A stretch of DNA of 64,000 nucleotides from Pseudomonas sp. RIT-PI-r. GTDB lineage: Bacteria; Pseudomonadota; Gammaproteobacteria; Pseudomonadales; Pseudomonadaceae. Made by a program: the position numbers and the translations under genes. The notes under the pieces are model-generated. The model had not been told where the DNA came from and did no database searches. It saw only the letters and a program-made list of their open reading frames with translations. Of the stretch, positions 38,039-47,584 are shown piece by piece (the stretch's first letter is position 1; every line of letters starts with the position of its first letter). The DNA lies in assembly GCF_001297015.1 (NCBI RefSeq), contig NZ_LIGE01000015.1:62001-126000 (forward strand), in the 5' to 3' direction.

Positions 38039-38512
38039 ATGGCCGTTGTCATCGACCAACCGGTTGCCGATTTCGAAGCGCCTGCCACCAGCGGGCAGAC
38101 CGTCAGTCTGTCTGCCCTGAAGGGCAAGCAAGTGGTGATCTACTTCTATCCGAAGGACAGCACGCCGGGCTGCACCACCGAAGGCCAGGGCTTTCGTGAT
38201 CAGTACGCGGCGTTCCAGGCTGCCAACACGGAAATCTTCGGTATTTCGCGGGACAGCCTGAAGTCCCACGAGAACTTCAAGTGCAAGCAAGAGTTTCCGT
38301 TCGAGTTGATCAGTGACAAGGACGAAGCTGTTTGTCAGTTGTTCGACGTGATCAAATTGAAGAAGCTGTACGGCAAGGAATACCTGGGCGTTGATCGCAG
38401 CACCTTTCTGATCGACAAGAATGGTGTGCTGCGTCAGGAGTGGCGTGGCGTGAAAGTGCCGGGGCATGTAGATGCTGTTCTGGCTGCTGCGCAGAATTTG
38501 AACAAGGCCTGA
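38039..38512 (+). CDS. bcp: Thiol peroxidase, Bcp/PrxQ type
   Basis: A 157-aa peroxiredoxin reducing H2O2 and organic peroxides. The peroxidatic cysteine is Cys45 in STPGCTTEG. The helix position five residues later, usually the resolving cysteine in Bcp/PrxQ, is not Cys, so this may be a 1-Cys type or use another cysteine (in NFKCKQ or AVCQLF). It is probably cotranscribed with the gcvR-like gene. Confidence 0.92.
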   Translation: MAVVIDQPVADFEAPATSGQTVSLSALKGKQVVIYFYPKDSTPGCTTEGQGFRDQYAAFQAANTEIFGISRDSLKSHENFKCKQEFPFELISDKDEAVCQLFDVIKLKKLYGKEYLGVDRSTFLIDKNGVLRQEWRGVKVPGHVDAVLAAAQNLNKA

Positions 38513-38537
38513 TGTTTCTCTGGCGTCTTCTCTGACG

Positions 38538-38612
38538 CCATCGCTGGCAAGCCAGCTCCCACAGGTTTTGTGTGCACCGAAAACCCTGTGGGAGCTGGCT
38601 TGCCAGCGATGA
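38538..38612. repeat. REP/REPIN inverted repeat, family C
   Basis: Facing CGCTGGCAAGCCAGCTCCCA and complement with a short GTTTTGTGTGC-type spacer between convergent genes. Confidence 0.9.
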
Positions 38613-38647
38613 GGCCTTAAGCCGCACCGAACAATCTGGATCAACTA

Positions 38648-39718
38648 CTACAGCAACGGCGCCACCGCCGGCTCCTTGCGCGGCCACGCATCCAGCACCG
38701 CCTTGAACAGCGTCGCCAGCGGAATCGCGAAGAACACCCCCCAGAACCCCCACAACCCGCCAAACAACAGCACCGCGCAGATAATGGCGACCGGGTGCAG
38801 GTTGACCGCCTCCGAGAACAGCAACGGCACCAACACGTTGCCATCCAGTGTCTGGATGATCCCGTAGACCGCCATCAGATAGATGAACTGATCACTCCAG
38901 CCCCACTGGAACAATGCGATCAACAGCACCGGCACGGTCACCACCACAGCACCGACATACGGCACCACCACCGACACGCCCACCAACAACGCCAGCAGCG
39001 CCGCATAGTTCAATCCAAGCGCCACAAAAGCGATGTAGGTCACGCCACCACAAATAACGATTTCAATGACCTTGCCGCGAATGTAGTTGGCAATCTGCCG
39101 GTTCATTTCCTGCGCGACCCGCGTAATCAGAGCGCGTTCACGCGGCAGATAACCGCGCACCCATTCGCCAATCATCAGCCGATCCTTGAGGAAGAAGAAC
39201 ACCAGAATCGGCACCAGTACCAGATAGATCATGATGTTGACCAGCAACGGCAGACTCGACAACGAGAACGTCAGCGCCCATTGGCCGAATTTGCCAATCT
39301 CGCCGCGCGCCGCCTCGATGGCTTGCAGCACTTGCTCGTCAGAGACCAGGTGCGGGTAGCGCTCCGGCAACAGCAACAGCAACGATTGCCACTTGGCGAG
39401 CATGCCCGGCAGCTCATTGAACAGCGTGATCAATTGATGCCAAAGCAACGGCACGACCACGACGATGAACACCATCAGCACGCCCATGAACAGCGCAAAC
39501 ACCAGCCCCACCGCCGCGCCACCCGGCACACGCAAGCGCTCCAGCGTGACCACCAGCCCTTGCATCAGGTACGCCAGCACCATCCCAGCCAGCACCGGCG
39601 CGAGCATGCCGCCGAGGGTGAGCACCGCCGTGAAGGCGAGGAACAGCAGCACCGCCAGCACCACGGCTTCTTCATCGGAGAAGTAGCGCTGAATCCAGTC
39701 GCGTAACACTTTGAACAT
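38648..39718 (-). CDS. AI-2E/PerM family transporter
   Basis: A 356-aa membrane protein with about eight segments in the PerM/AI-2E exporter arrangement, including LAPVLAGMVLAYLMQGLV, a central amphipathic region (about 120-150) and GVSVVVPYVGAVVVTVPV. Family members are permeases of uncertain substrate; some export AI-2 or are Na+/H+ antiporters. The ATG at 39718, with AAGGAT upstream, follows an in-frame TTG. Confidence 0.86.
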   Translation of the reverse strand: MFKVLRDWIQRYFSDEEAVVLAVLLFLAFTAVLTLGGMLAPVLAGMVLAYLMQGLVVTLERLRVPGGAAVGLVFALFMGVLMVFIVVVVPLLWHQLITLFNELPGMLAKWQSLLLLLPERYPHLVSDEQVLQAIEAARGEIGKFGQWALTFSLSSLPLLVNIMIYLVLVPILVFFFLKDRLMIGEWVRGYLPRERALITRVAQEMNRQIANYIRGKVIEIVICGGVTYIAFVALGLNYAALLALLVGVSVVVPYVGAVVVTVPVLLIALFQWGWSDQFIYLMAVYGIIQTLDGNVLVPLLFSEAVNLHPVAIICAVLLFGGLWGFWGVFFAIPLATLFKAVLDAWPRKEPAVAPLL

Positions 39719-39749
39719 CAATAATCCTTAGGTCTTTTACGCTGTGGGT

Positions 39750-39989
39750 TCAGGCCTTTTTCAACCAGTAACGGTAAACGCCTGCTTCGTCTTCTTCGCG
39801 CAGCAGCGTATGACCGGCCAACTTGGCAAAGGTGCGAAAGTCGCGCTGCGAGCCTGCGTCGGTAGCGATCACCTTGAGGACGGCGCCACTCTCGAGCTTG
39901 TTGAGTTCCATTTTTGCCTTGAGCAACGGCAACGGGCAATTGAGGCCACTGGCGTCCAGTTCCACGTCATGGGCTACAGCGTCGGTCAT
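39750..39989 (-). CDS. TusA-family sulfur-carrier protein
   Basis: A 79-aa SirA/TusA/YeeD-type protein with the catalytic CPxP motif as NCPLPLLKAK (Cys about 18). It probably carries persulfide sulfur in tRNA thiolation or cofactor routes. It sits 31 bases upstream of perM on the same strand and diverges from bepA. Whether it is the true TusA cannot be told from the sequence. Confidence 0.85.
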   Translation of the reverse strand: MTDAVAHDVELDASGLNCPLPLLKAKMELNKLESGAVLKVIATDAGSQRDFRTFAKLAGHTLLREEDEAGVYRYWLKKA

Positions 39990-40087
39990 TGCGTCACTCC
40001 GGTTCGGGTCGTCGAGCTGCCTAGAATATCTGGTCGCAGCTCCGGTGTCCGGCTACAGTAAGGTCTTTGTCTTCTAAGGCTTTGTGC

Positions 40088-41521
40088 ATGACTTTTCTGC
40101 GCCCTACCCTGCTGACGCTCGCTTGCCTGCTCGCCTCACCAGGCTTTGCCGACGATCTGCCGTCACTCGGCGACGCCAGTTCTGCCATTGTCTCGCCGCA
40201 ACAGGAATACCAGCTCGGTCGCGCCTGGCTGGCCATGCTGCGCAGCCAGGTTTCACAGCTCAACGACCCCCAGCTCAAGGACTACGTCGAATCCAGCGTT
40301 TACAAGCTGGTGGAAACCAGTCAGGTCACTGACCGACGCCTCGAATTCATCCTGATCAACAGCCCGCAGCTCAACGCTTTCGCTGCGCCGGGCGGTGTGG
40401 TCGGCGTTAACGGCGGCCTGTTCCTCAATGCGCAGACCGAGGGCGAATACGCTTCGGTACTGGCGCACGAATTGGCTCACTTGTCGCAACGCCACTTCGC
40501 TCGCGGCGTCGAAGCTTCGCAGCGCATGCAGGTGCCGATGATGGCCGCTCTGCTCGCCGGCATCGTCATTGCAGCAGCCGGTGGCGGTGATGCAGGGATC
40601 GCGACCATTGCCGGTACGCAAGCAGCGGCGATTCAGTCACAACGCACCTTCTCCCGACAGAACGAACAGGAAGCCGACCGCATCGGTATCCTCAATCTGG
40701 AAAAGGCCGGGTATGACCCGCGCTCGATGCCGACCATGTTCGAACGCTTGATGCGTCAATATCGTTTCGACGCCAAGCCCCCGGAATTCCTGCTGACTCA
40801 CCCGGTCACCGAATCGCGTATTGCTGACACCCGCAACCGCGCCGAACAGGCCAAACCGGGCGGCATCGAAGACTCCAAGCGCTATCAACTGATTCGCGCA
40901 CGCGTGCAGCTGATTTATGAAGAAACCCCGGGCCTGGGCGCCAAGCGCTTCCGTGCACAACTGGATGAAAACCCGAAAAATGACGTGGCGCGCTACGGAC
41001 TCGCGATCGCGCAGATCAAGGGCGGACAGTTGAATGAAGCTCGCGAGAACCTTAAGCAATTACTGGCGACCTCACCGAACGAAATCATCTACAACCTGGC
41101 GCAGGTCGATCTCGACATCACCAACAATCGCCTGCCGGATGCGCAATCGCGGGTGGACCGGATGCTCGCGCAGTACCCCGGCAACTATCCACTGAATCAG
41201 GTGCGCGTCGATCTGTTGCTCAAACAGAATCGCGCTCCCGATGCCGAGAAAGCGCTGGAAGGTTTGCTCAAATCACGCCCGGATGATCCGGACGTCTGGT
41301 ATCAGGTCGCCGAGACGCGGGGTCTGTCGGGTAATATCATCGGCCTGCATCAGGCGCGCGCCGAATACTTCGCGCTGGTTGGCGATTACCGCCAGGCGAT
41401 CCAGCAACTGGACTTCGCCAAGCGCAAGGCCGGCAACAACTTCCCGCTGTCCTCGCGGATCGATGCCCGTCAGCGTGAGCTGATGGAGCAGGAACGCATG
41501 ATCAAGGACATGATGGGCTAA
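40088..41521 (+). CDS. bepA: Periplasmic M48 metalloprotease, BepA-like
   Basis: A 477-aa protein with a signal peptide (MTFLRPTLLTLACLLASPGFA). An M48 zinc-peptidase domain carries HELAH at about residues 131-135 and a downstream EADRIG ligand, and a TPR-rich C-terminal half follows (about 280-470). This is the BepA/YfgC architecture that handles stalled outer-membrane proteins. The ATG at 40088 is preferred over a TTG-like earlier start at 40067. A strong terminator follows. Confidence 0.9.
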   Translation: MTFLRPTLLTLACLLASPGFADDLPSLGDASSAIVSPQQEYQLGRAWLAMLRSQVSQLNDPQLKDYVESSVYKLVETSQVTDRRLEFILINSPQLNAFAAPGGVVGVNGGLFLNAQTEGEYASVLAHELAHLSQRHFARGVEASQRMQVPMMAALLAGIVIAAAGGGDAGIATIAGTQAAAIQSQRTFSRQNEQEADRIGILNLEKAGYDPRSMPTMFERLMRQYRFDAKPPEFLLTHPVTESRIADTRNRAEQAKPGGIEDSKRYQLIRARVQLIYEETPGLGAKRFRAQLDENPKNDVARYGLAIAQIKGGQLNEARENLKQLLATSPNEIIYNLAQVDLDITNNRLPDAQSRVDRMLAQYPGNYPLNQVRVDLLLKQNRAPDAEKALEGLLKSRPDDPDVWYQVAETRGLSGNIIGLHQARAEYFALVGDYRQAIQQLDFAKRKAGNNFPLSSRIDARQRELMEQERMIKDMMG

Positions 41522-41557
41522 CTTTATCGCTGTGACATAAAAGCTTCAGGCATAAAA

Positions 41558-41587
41558 AAACCGCCTCTTTCGAGGCGGTTTCTTTTT
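41558..41587. terminator. Bidirectional terminator between bepA and mucD
   Basis: AAACCGCCTC, TTTC loop, GAGGCGGTTT, then TTTTT; A-run on the opposite side serves mucD. Confidence 0.9.
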
Positions 41588-41601
41588 ACCCTACCGCTGG
41601 A

Positions 41602-43035
41602 TTATTCAGCCAGTTTGAAGGTGATGAAGCTGGCACGACCTTGGCGCAAGACACGCATCGATACCGAACGGTTCTTCGGCAGCGCCTTGGCAATTTCACC
41701 GAACTCTTTGCTGGAGCCGATGGCCTGGTTGTTCAGGTGCGTGATGACGTCACCCGGTTGCAGACCGATCAGGGCAGCAGGGCCGTCCTGCACTTCCTTG
41801 ATCACCACACCACCTTTGAGGTCGTAGGTTTTCTTCTGCTCGGCGGTCAGCTCGCCCACCGAAACACCGAGGCGGTTGCTGGTACTTTCAGCGCCGGACT
41901 TCGGCAGTGCATCCAGCTCCTTGTCTTCGTCCGGGATCGCGCCAACGGTCAGATCGACGTTCTTGCGCTTGCCCTCACGAATCACTTCCAGGCTGGCTTT
42001 GGCGCCAGCCTTGAGTGCGCCGACCAGATGCGGCAGGTCAGCGGACATCACGATCGGCTGGCCGTTCATGCTCAGAATCACGTCGCCGACTTGCAGACCG
42101 CCCTTGGCAGCAGGGCCGTCATCCTGAATCTGCGCAACCAGCGCACCGGCCGGCTTATCCAGACCGAACGACTCGGCCAGATCCTTGTTCACTTCCTGGA
42201 TGACCACACCCAGCCAGCCACGGCTGACTTTGCCGCCGCTTTTCAGCTGATTGGAAACATCCATCGCCACGTCGATCGGAATCGCGAACGACACGCCCAT
42301 GAAGCCGCCGGAACGGGTGTAGATCTGCGAGTTGATCCCGACCACTTCACCGTTCAGGTTGAACAGCGGGCCACCGGAGTTACCCGGGTTGATCGGCACG
42401 TCAGTCTGGATGAATGGTACATAGTTTTCGTTCGGCAGGCTGCGACCAACAGCGCTGACGATGCCTTGGGTCACAGTATGGTCAAAGCCGAATGGCGAAC
42501 CGATCGCGACGACCCACTGGCCGGCTTTCAGATCCTGGGATTTGCCCAGCTTGAGCACTGGCAGGTCTTTGCCTTCGATTTTCAGCAAGGCCACGTCAGA
42601 GCGCGGGTCGGTGCCGATCAGCTTGGCTTTCATTTCGCTGCGATCGGCTAGACGCACGAGAATTTCATCGGCATCGGCAATCACATGGTTGTTGGTGAGG
42701 ATGTAACCGTCTGGGGAAATGATGAAACCCGAACCCAGCGATTGCGCTTCACGCTGACGACCACCACCGCCCGGCGAACGCTGCTGAGGCGGCATGCCAC
42801 GCTCGAAGAACTCGCGCAGCATCGGCGGCAGACCTTCCAGGTCAGGCATCTGCTGGTTCACTTTGCGATCCGGCAGTTTCTGCGTGGTACTGATGTTCAC
42901 CACAGCTGGCGAAGCTTGTTCGACCAATTGGGTGAAGTCAGGCAGATCGGCCGCTTGCGCAGCAGGGACCACCTGACCGAGCAACAGCACAGTGGCGAAA
43001 ATGGAGAGATAAGATTTCAAACTTGGTATCGACAT
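41602..43035 (-). CDS. mucD: Periplasmic Do-like serine protease MucD
   Basis: A 477-aa DegP-family protease with a signal peptide (about residues 1-26). The catalytic triad is His in TNNHVI, Asp in SDVALL and Ser in PGNSGG. Two PDZ domains lie at about 270-360 and 380-470. In Pseudomonas it restrains AlgU by clearing misfolded proteins. Start MSIPSLKSYLSIFATV at 43035. It is the last gene of the algU cluster, separated from mucB by 209 bases with no mucC. Confidence 0.94.
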   Translation of the reverse strand: MSIPSLKSYLSIFATVLLLGQVVPAAQAADLPDFTQLVEQASPAVVNISTTQKLPDRKVNQQMPDLEGLPPMLREFFERGMPPQQRSPGGGGRQREAQSLGSGFIISPDGYILTNNHVIADADEILVRLADRSEMKAKLIGTDPRSDVALLKIEGKDLPVLKLGKSQDLKAGQWVVAIGSPFGFDHTVTQGIVSAVGRSLPNENYVPFIQTDVPINPGNSGGPLFNLNGEVVGINSQIYTRSGGFMGVSFAIPIDVAMDVSNQLKSGGKVSRGWLGVVIQEVNKDLAESFGLDKPAGALVAQIQDDGPAAKGGLQVGDVILSMNGQPIVMSADLPHLVGALKAGAKASLEVIREGKRKNVDLTVGAIPDEDKELDALPKSGAESTSNRLGVSVGELTAEQKKTYDLKGGVVIKEVQDGPAALIGLQPGDVITHLNNQAIGSSKEFGEIAKALPKNRSVSMRVLRQGRASFITFKLAE

Positions 43036-43117
43036 ACAGCTCCCGTTACGACGAGCAGGGTTAAGCGATATGGAGCAAGGAACACCGTAAACCACCGACC
43101 GGCATTTTTGTTCCGGC

Positions 43118-43152
43118 AACAACAAACAAGGCCAGAGCCGTGAGGCTCTGAC
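43118..43152 (-). terminator. Weak terminator-like hairpin after mucB
   Basis: On the minus strand CAGAGCC, TCAC loop, GGCTCTG, then a T-rich tract broken by G (TTGTTTGTTGTT). It could attenuate transcription between mucB and mucD. Confidence 0.35.
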
Positions 43153-43244
43153 CTATAAAAAATTTTCGGGGTATTTGCAAATGAAAATGCTCAGCAAACA
43201 TTTCATCTACGTCTCGACGAAGAAGTGGTAATGACTGAATCAGC

Positions 43245-44210
43245 TCACTGCTTGCTGGTGGCAGTGCCATCAGTGTTACGCATCGACAGAGCAATTCGTT
43301 CGGCGGTGCCAATCGGGATTTCGCCGACCACCGTGACCATCATTTCGCCGTCGGGGGTAGTCAGGCGACGAGAAACGGCAACGGTCGGGCCCAGTTGAGT
43401 CCGCGTATCGGTCACTGTTGCACCGTTCAAAGGCTCAAGGAACACCGAGAACCGCGCCAGACCATCGTCATACAGCAAGCTGTTGACCTGTGTCTTGGTT
43501 TCCGGATCTTTGTGCGAGGTGCTGCTGGTCAATTCAAAACCGGGCGGCAGCCATTCAGAGTGCCAGACCTGCGCGGTCTTGACGGCCGAAGCCTTGTCGC
43601 TGTCGAGCGTAATCGCTTTACAGTCGGCATCGGCCTGTAAATCTTTGTCCGAAGGGACTTCGTCAGTATCGAGGCTGGTGAACTGGAAGCGTTCGAGCAA
43701 CTGCCCTTTGTCATTCAGTAGCAACGACTTCAGCGGCAAGCCCGTTTTCTTGTCCAAATGCAGCTCAAACCCGTAACGATGCTGATCGCGAGGCGTCAGC
43801 GATACGATCACTGCGTCTCGCCCAGCCACGCGCGACTTGCCGATGACGGCAAGTTCATACCAGTTTTTCAGCTTTTGCGGATCGAGAGGACGAGCGGCTG
43901 AGTTCGGAGAATCCCCCAGCCCGGCAATCAGAGTGCCGCTGACGCATTGAGTATGTCCATCAACGCGCACGACTTCCTGCGCCGAGCCGTCGAGCTGGAG
44001 TAAACGCTCGCGGACTTGGCCATTCTGGACGCGATGCCAGATGTTATGGGTAGAAAAACTACCGTTACGCTCGTAAACGAATGTGCCGTGAAAGCTTTGC
44101 TGCTGCTCGGCCTGGCCCAGACGGGTCAACCAGTCCTGGGCCTCATCAGCGTGGGCTGGAACAATGAACCAGCCGCTTAGCAGAAGCGAAAGTAGAGGTA
44201 TGGCGCGCAT
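43245..44210 (-). CDS. mucB: Periplasmic anti-sigma regulator MucB (RseB)
   Basis: A 321-aa protein with a signal peptide (about residues 1-21). It binds the periplasmic part of MucA and shields it from AlgW cleavage. Two beta-rich domains typical of RseB are present (about 25-210 and 220-310). It starts 8 bases after mucA stop and is part of algU-mucA-mucB. Confidence 0.93.
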   Translation of the reverse strand: MRAIPLLSLLLSGWFIVPAHADEAQDWLTRLGQAEQQQSFHGTFVYERNGSFSTHNIWHRVQNGQVRERLLQLDGSAQEVVRVDGHTQCVSGTLIAGLGDSPNSAARPLDPQKLKNWYELAVIGKSRVAGRDAVIVSLTPRDQHRYGFELHLDKKTGLPLKSLLLNDKGQLLERFQFTSLDTDEVPSDKDLQADADCKAITLDSDKASAVKTAQVWHSEWLPPGFELTSSTSHKDPETKTQVNSLLYDDGLARFSVFLEPLNGATVTDTRTQLGPTVAVSRRLTTPDGEMMVTVVGEIPIGTAERIALSMRNTDGTATSKQ

Positions 44211-44218
44211 GATCCTCC

Positions 44219-44806
44219 TTAGCGGTTTTCCAGGCTTGCAGCACGTGCGTATGGCAGCGCGCTTTCAGTGCCTTTCAGTGCAGCCTGTTGAGCATGTTGG
44301 CGCAGGTAACCTGGCAGACGCTGATCGTGCCAGCCTGGTTGACCTTGCAGTACGCCATTGGCCATAGGGCCGGTAGCTTCAGAACTCTCACTATAGCCTG
44401 CCAGAACAGCCGGGCCTTTGACCTGTGGAGTGGCCAGGGTAGGCTGATTGGATTGCTGTGCCAGTTCAACACCAGCGATTTCGTCCTGGTTGTACAGGCG
44501 CACACCGGCCAGAACGGCAACAGTCACCGAGGCAGCAACAGCCAGGCGACCGAGGTTGCGCCATGGGCTGCGAGATACTTTGGCCGGAGCCGTTTCGTCT
44601 TCCAGTGCAGCAGATACTGCCGCAGCGATGTCCAGACGTGGCAGCAGCAGATCCTTGTGCATGGCTGCCCGAGCGATCTGGTAACGAGCCCAGGTCTCAC
44701 GGGTTTCGACGTCATCAAGTGCATTAATCACTCGACGCAATTCCAGTTCGTCCGCTTCGTTATCCATCACTGCGGACAGCGATTCCTGCAGGGCTTCACG
44801 ACTCAT
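44219..44806 (-). CDS. mucA: Anti-sigma factor MucA
   Basis: A 195-aa inner-membrane anti-sigma factor. Residues 1-75 bind AlgU (MSREALQESLSAVMDNEADE), one membrane segment lies near 86-102 (RLAVAASVTVAVLAGVRL), and the rest is periplasmic. Loss of function would cause mucoidy; here the gene is intact in frame. It lies 30 bases downstream of algU. Confidence 0.94.
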   Translation of the reverse strand: MSREALQESLSAVMDNEADELELRRVINALDDVETRETWARYQIARAAMHKDLLLPRLDIAAAVSAALEDETAPAKVSRSPWRNLGRLAVAASVTVAVLAGVRLYNQDEIAGVELAQQSNQPTLATPQVKGPAVLAGYSESSEATGPMANGVLQGQPGWHDQRLPGYLRQHAQQAALKGTESALPYARAASLENR

Positions 44807-44836
44807 GGCGTTCCTCTCTTGGCTATCGCCGCTGTC

Positions 44837-45418
44837 TCAGTTTTCCTGCAACAACGGCTGCAGGGCTTTATCGATGGCCTCCCGAGCGCGGAAAATCCGG
44901 GAGCGCACGGTACCCACCGGACATTGCATGACGCTCGCAATGTCCTCGTAACTCAGACCATCGAATTCACGTAAAGTTAACGCCGTACGCAAATCCTCTG
45001 GCAGTTGCTGGATGGTTCGATGGACGGTGCCTTCGATCTCATCCCGCAGCAGTGCACGTTCTGGTGACTCGAGATCCTTGAGGCCATGATCGCCATCGTA
45101 GAACTCTGCATCTTCGGAACTTACATCGCTATCCGGCGGCCGACGGCCGCGTGAAACCAGGTAATTCTTCGCCGTGTTAATGGCAATACGGTACAGCCAC
45201 GTATAAAACGCACTGTCGCCGCGAAAGTTTCCAAGTGCTCGATACGCCTTGATAAAGGCTTCCTGAGCCACGTCCTGGGCTTCATGGGTGTCGTGCACAA
45301 AACGCACGATCAACCCGAGAATCTTGTGCTGATACTTCAGCACCAACAGATCGAAAGCTCGCTTGTCGCCGCGTTGAACGCGCTCGACCAGCTGCTGATC
45401 CTCTTCCTGGGTTAGCAT
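44837..45418 (-). CDS. algU: RNA polymerase sigma factor AlgU (RpoE/sigma-22)
   Basis: A 193-aa ECF sigma factor controlling envelope stress and alginate genes. Start MLTQEEDQQLVERVQRGD. Region 2 includes AFYTWLYRIAINTAKNYL, and region 4 has the HTH LSYEDIASVMQCPVGTVRSR. The open frame extends 19 codons upstream, but the ATG at 45418 matches AlgU. It is preceded by a recognisable AlgU-type promoter at 45478-45504. Confidence 0.96.
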   Translation of the reverse strand: MLTQEEDQQLVERVQRGDKRAFDLLVLKYQHKILGLIVRFVHDTHEAQDVAQEAFIKAYRALGNFRGDSAFYTWLYRIAINTAKNYLVSRGRRPPDSDVSSEDAEFYDGDHGLKDLESPERALLRDEIEGTVHRTIQQLPEDLRTALTLREFDGLSYEDIASVMQCPVGTVRSRIFRAREAIDKALQPLLQEN

Positions 45419-45477
45419 GAACACTCCTCGATAAGCCCGAAGGAGACTTGCATAACTAAACGACCAGACTTGCAAAC

Positions 45478-45504
45478 ATAGACTCGGGCTTTTCGCAAAA
45501 GTTC
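45478..45504 (-). promoter_or_regulatory. AlgU-dependent (sigma-E type) promoter of algU
   Basis: Minus strand: GAACTT at 45504-45499, a 16-base spacer, then TCTAT at 45482-45478. This matches the GAACTT-N16-TCTnA sigma-E consensus and lies 60 bases ahead of the algU ATG, fitting autoregulation. Confidence 0.7.
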
Positions 45505-45670
45505 TCCCCCTCCAGGCAAGTTTCCTGCGGGCTCTGATTTGGCACGCACGAAAAACGCAGCGCGGGATAAACCGGCTGCGCGAATAATCTTGTTATCGGT
45601 TTCGCCGGGCTGGAATCCAACCGCAGATTCCGCACTGAAGCCGACACGTCCCTTGTTTCTGGCACCGACT

Positions 45671-45698
45671 ATTGATCTTGGGCCTTTGGCAAAAGTTC
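45671..45698 (-). promoter_or_regulatory. Possible second AlgU-type promoter
   Basis: Minus strand GGAACTTTTGC followed after 17 bases by TCAAT. It shares the string GAACTTTTGC with the proximal promoter, but the -10 is weaker. Confidence 0.35.
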
Positions 45699-45976
45699 CA
45701 ATTATTTATAGTCGCACCGCCCAGACATTGGGCAACCCTGGGCAGAAAAATCCTGTTTCAGCGCCGATACAGTCGTGTTCTCCCCAAAAGGGTGAAAAAA
45801 ACTTCCGACGAAGCACGCGGTTTTTTCCTTCACAGTAGTTTCACAATGCCATATCGGCGCGGCTATTGTGCCGTCCCACCCCTCTATATACTAGTGGGCT
45901 GTGTGGCTGTCTTGACTCGCCGATCCAGCGGTCTTGCGCCACCCCCGACCCGGGTCGCTTTGAGCGGAATCCTGTA

Positions 45977-47584
45977 ATGAGCCAACAATTCCAACATGAT
46001 GTTCTGGTCATAGGCAGCGGTGCTGCCGGTTTGAGTCTCGCGCTGACCTTGCCGGGTCATTTGCGCATTGCCGTATTGAGCAAAGGCGATCTCGCCAACG
46101 GTTCGACCTTCTGGGCCCAGGGTGGCGTCGCCGCCGTGCTTGATGACACTGATACTGTCGAATCCCATGTTGATGACACCCTGAACGCCGGTGGCGGTCT
46201 GTGCCATGAAGACGCCGTGCGCTTTACCGTCGAGCACAGTCGTGAAGCCATCCAGTGGCTGATCGACCAGGGCGTACCGTTCACCCGCGACGATCAATCC
46301 GGCACTGAAGATGGCGGATTCGAATTTCATCTGACCCGCGAAGGCGGTCACAGCCACCGTCGTATCATCCATGCGGCCGATGCTACCGGCGCGGCAATCT
46401 TCAAAACTTTGCTGGCTCAGGCCAAAGAGCGTTCGAACATCGAGTTGCTGGAGCAGCGGGTTGCCGTTGATCTGATTACCGAACGCCGTTTGGGCATGGA
46501 AGGCGAGCGCTGCCTCGGCGCCTACGTACTCAATCGCAAAACCGGCGAAGTCGATACATACGGCGCACGCTTTGTGATTCTGGCCTCGGGCGGCGCGGCC
46601 AAGGTTTACCTCTATACCAGCAACCCCGACGGCGCCTGTGGTGATGGCATCGCCATGGCCTGGCGCTCCGGCTGCCGGGTGGCGAACCTGGAATTCAACC
46701 AGTTCCACCCGACCTGCCTGTACCACCCACAAGCGAAAAGCTTCCTTATTACCGAAGCCCTGCGCGGCGAAGGCGCACATTTGAAGCTGCCGAACGGCGA
46801 GCGCTTCATGTATCGCTTCGACAAACGCGCCGAACTGGCACCGCGCGACATCGTCGCTCGGGCCATCGACCATGAAATGAAGCGTCTGGGTGTCGACTGC
46901 GTCTATCTCGACATCAGCCACAAGCCCGAAGACTTCATCAAGACGCACTTTCCTACCGTATATGAGCGCTGCCTCGGTTTCGGTATCGACATCACCAAGC
47001 AGCCGATCCCGGTCGTACCCGCTGCGCACTACACCTGCGGTGGCGTGATGGTCGATCAACAAGGTCGCACCGATGTGCCGGGCTTGTATGCCATCGGCGA
47101 AACCAGCTTCACCGGCCTGCACGGCGCCAACCGCATGGCCAGCAACTCGCTGCTGGAATGTTTCGTCTATGCGCGTTCGGCCGCGGCGGACATCCTCGCG
47201 CAACTGGACGATGTCGCCGCGCCAAGCGCCCTGCCCGCGTGGGACGCCAGCCAGGTGACCGACTCGGACGAAGACGTGATCATTGCGCACAACTGGGATG
47301 AGCTGCGCCGATTCATGTGGGACTACGTCGGCATCGTGCGCACCAACAAGCGCCTGCAACGGGCGCAACACCGCGTACGCCTGCTGCTGGACGAGATCGA
47401 CGAGTTCTACAGCAACTACCGAGTAAGCAGAGACCTTATTGAGTTGAGGAACCTTGCTCAGGTAGCTGAACTGATGATCCAGTCAGCGATGGAACGCAAG
47501 GAATCTCGGGGTCTGCACTACACGCTGGACTATCCAGAGATGCTGCCAGAGGCGAAGGATACGATCCTTACACCGACCAGATGA
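45977..47584 (+). CDS. nadB: L-aspartate oxidase with a 3' end supplied by an integrated element
   Basis: A 535-aa FAD enzyme oxidising aspartate to iminoaspartate for NAD synthesis. FAD motif [14 protein letters not shown] is at the N-terminus, and RSxxxRGLHY-type residues and the C-terminal helical domain are intact. The start [13 protein letters not shown] at 45977 is used over an earlier in-frame ATG. The last 54 codons after the 20-bp repeat (47399-47418) come from the island: they encode a near-identical peptide to the displaced native end at 53680-53854 but with many different codons. The gene therefore stays open and probably functional. Confidence 0.93.
   Translation: MSQQFQHDVLVIGSGAAGLSLALTLPGHLRIAVLSKGDLANGSTFWAQGGVAAVLDDTDTVESHVDDTLNAGGGLCHEDAVRFTVEHSREAIQWLIDQGVPFTRDDQSGTEDGGFEFHLTREGGHSHRRIIHAADATGAAIFKTLLAQAKERSNIELLEQRVAVDLITERRLGMEGERCLGAYVLNRKTGEVDTYGARFVILASGGAAKVYLYTSNPDGACGDGIAMAWRSGCRVANLEFNQFHPTCLYHPQAKSFLITEALRGEGAHLKLPNGERFMYRFDKRAELAPRDIVARAIDHEMKRLGVDCVYLDISHKPEDFIKTHFPTVYERCLGFGIDITKQPIPVVPAAHYTCGGVMVDQQGRTDVPGLYAIGETSFTGLHGANRMASNSLLECFVYARSAAADILAQLDDVAAPSALPAWDASQVTDSDEDVIIAHNWDELRRFMWDYVGIVRTNKRLQRAQHRVRLLLDEIDEFYSNYRVSRDLIELRNLAQVAELMIQSAMERKESRGLHYTLDYPEMLPEAKDTILTPTR
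47399..47418 (+). repeat. attL core repeat
   Basis: GACGAGTTCTACAGCAACTA, identical to 53660-53679. It encodes DEFYSN plus part of Tyr in nadB, in the same frame on both sides. Confidence 0.92.

Larger units (their letters stand above)
45419..45976. other. Divergent algU / nadB intergenic region
   Basis: A 558-base gap holding the algU promoter(s) on the minus strand and the nadB leader on the plus strand. No gene is supported; the short plus-strand frames here have no coding look. Confidence 0.6.
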
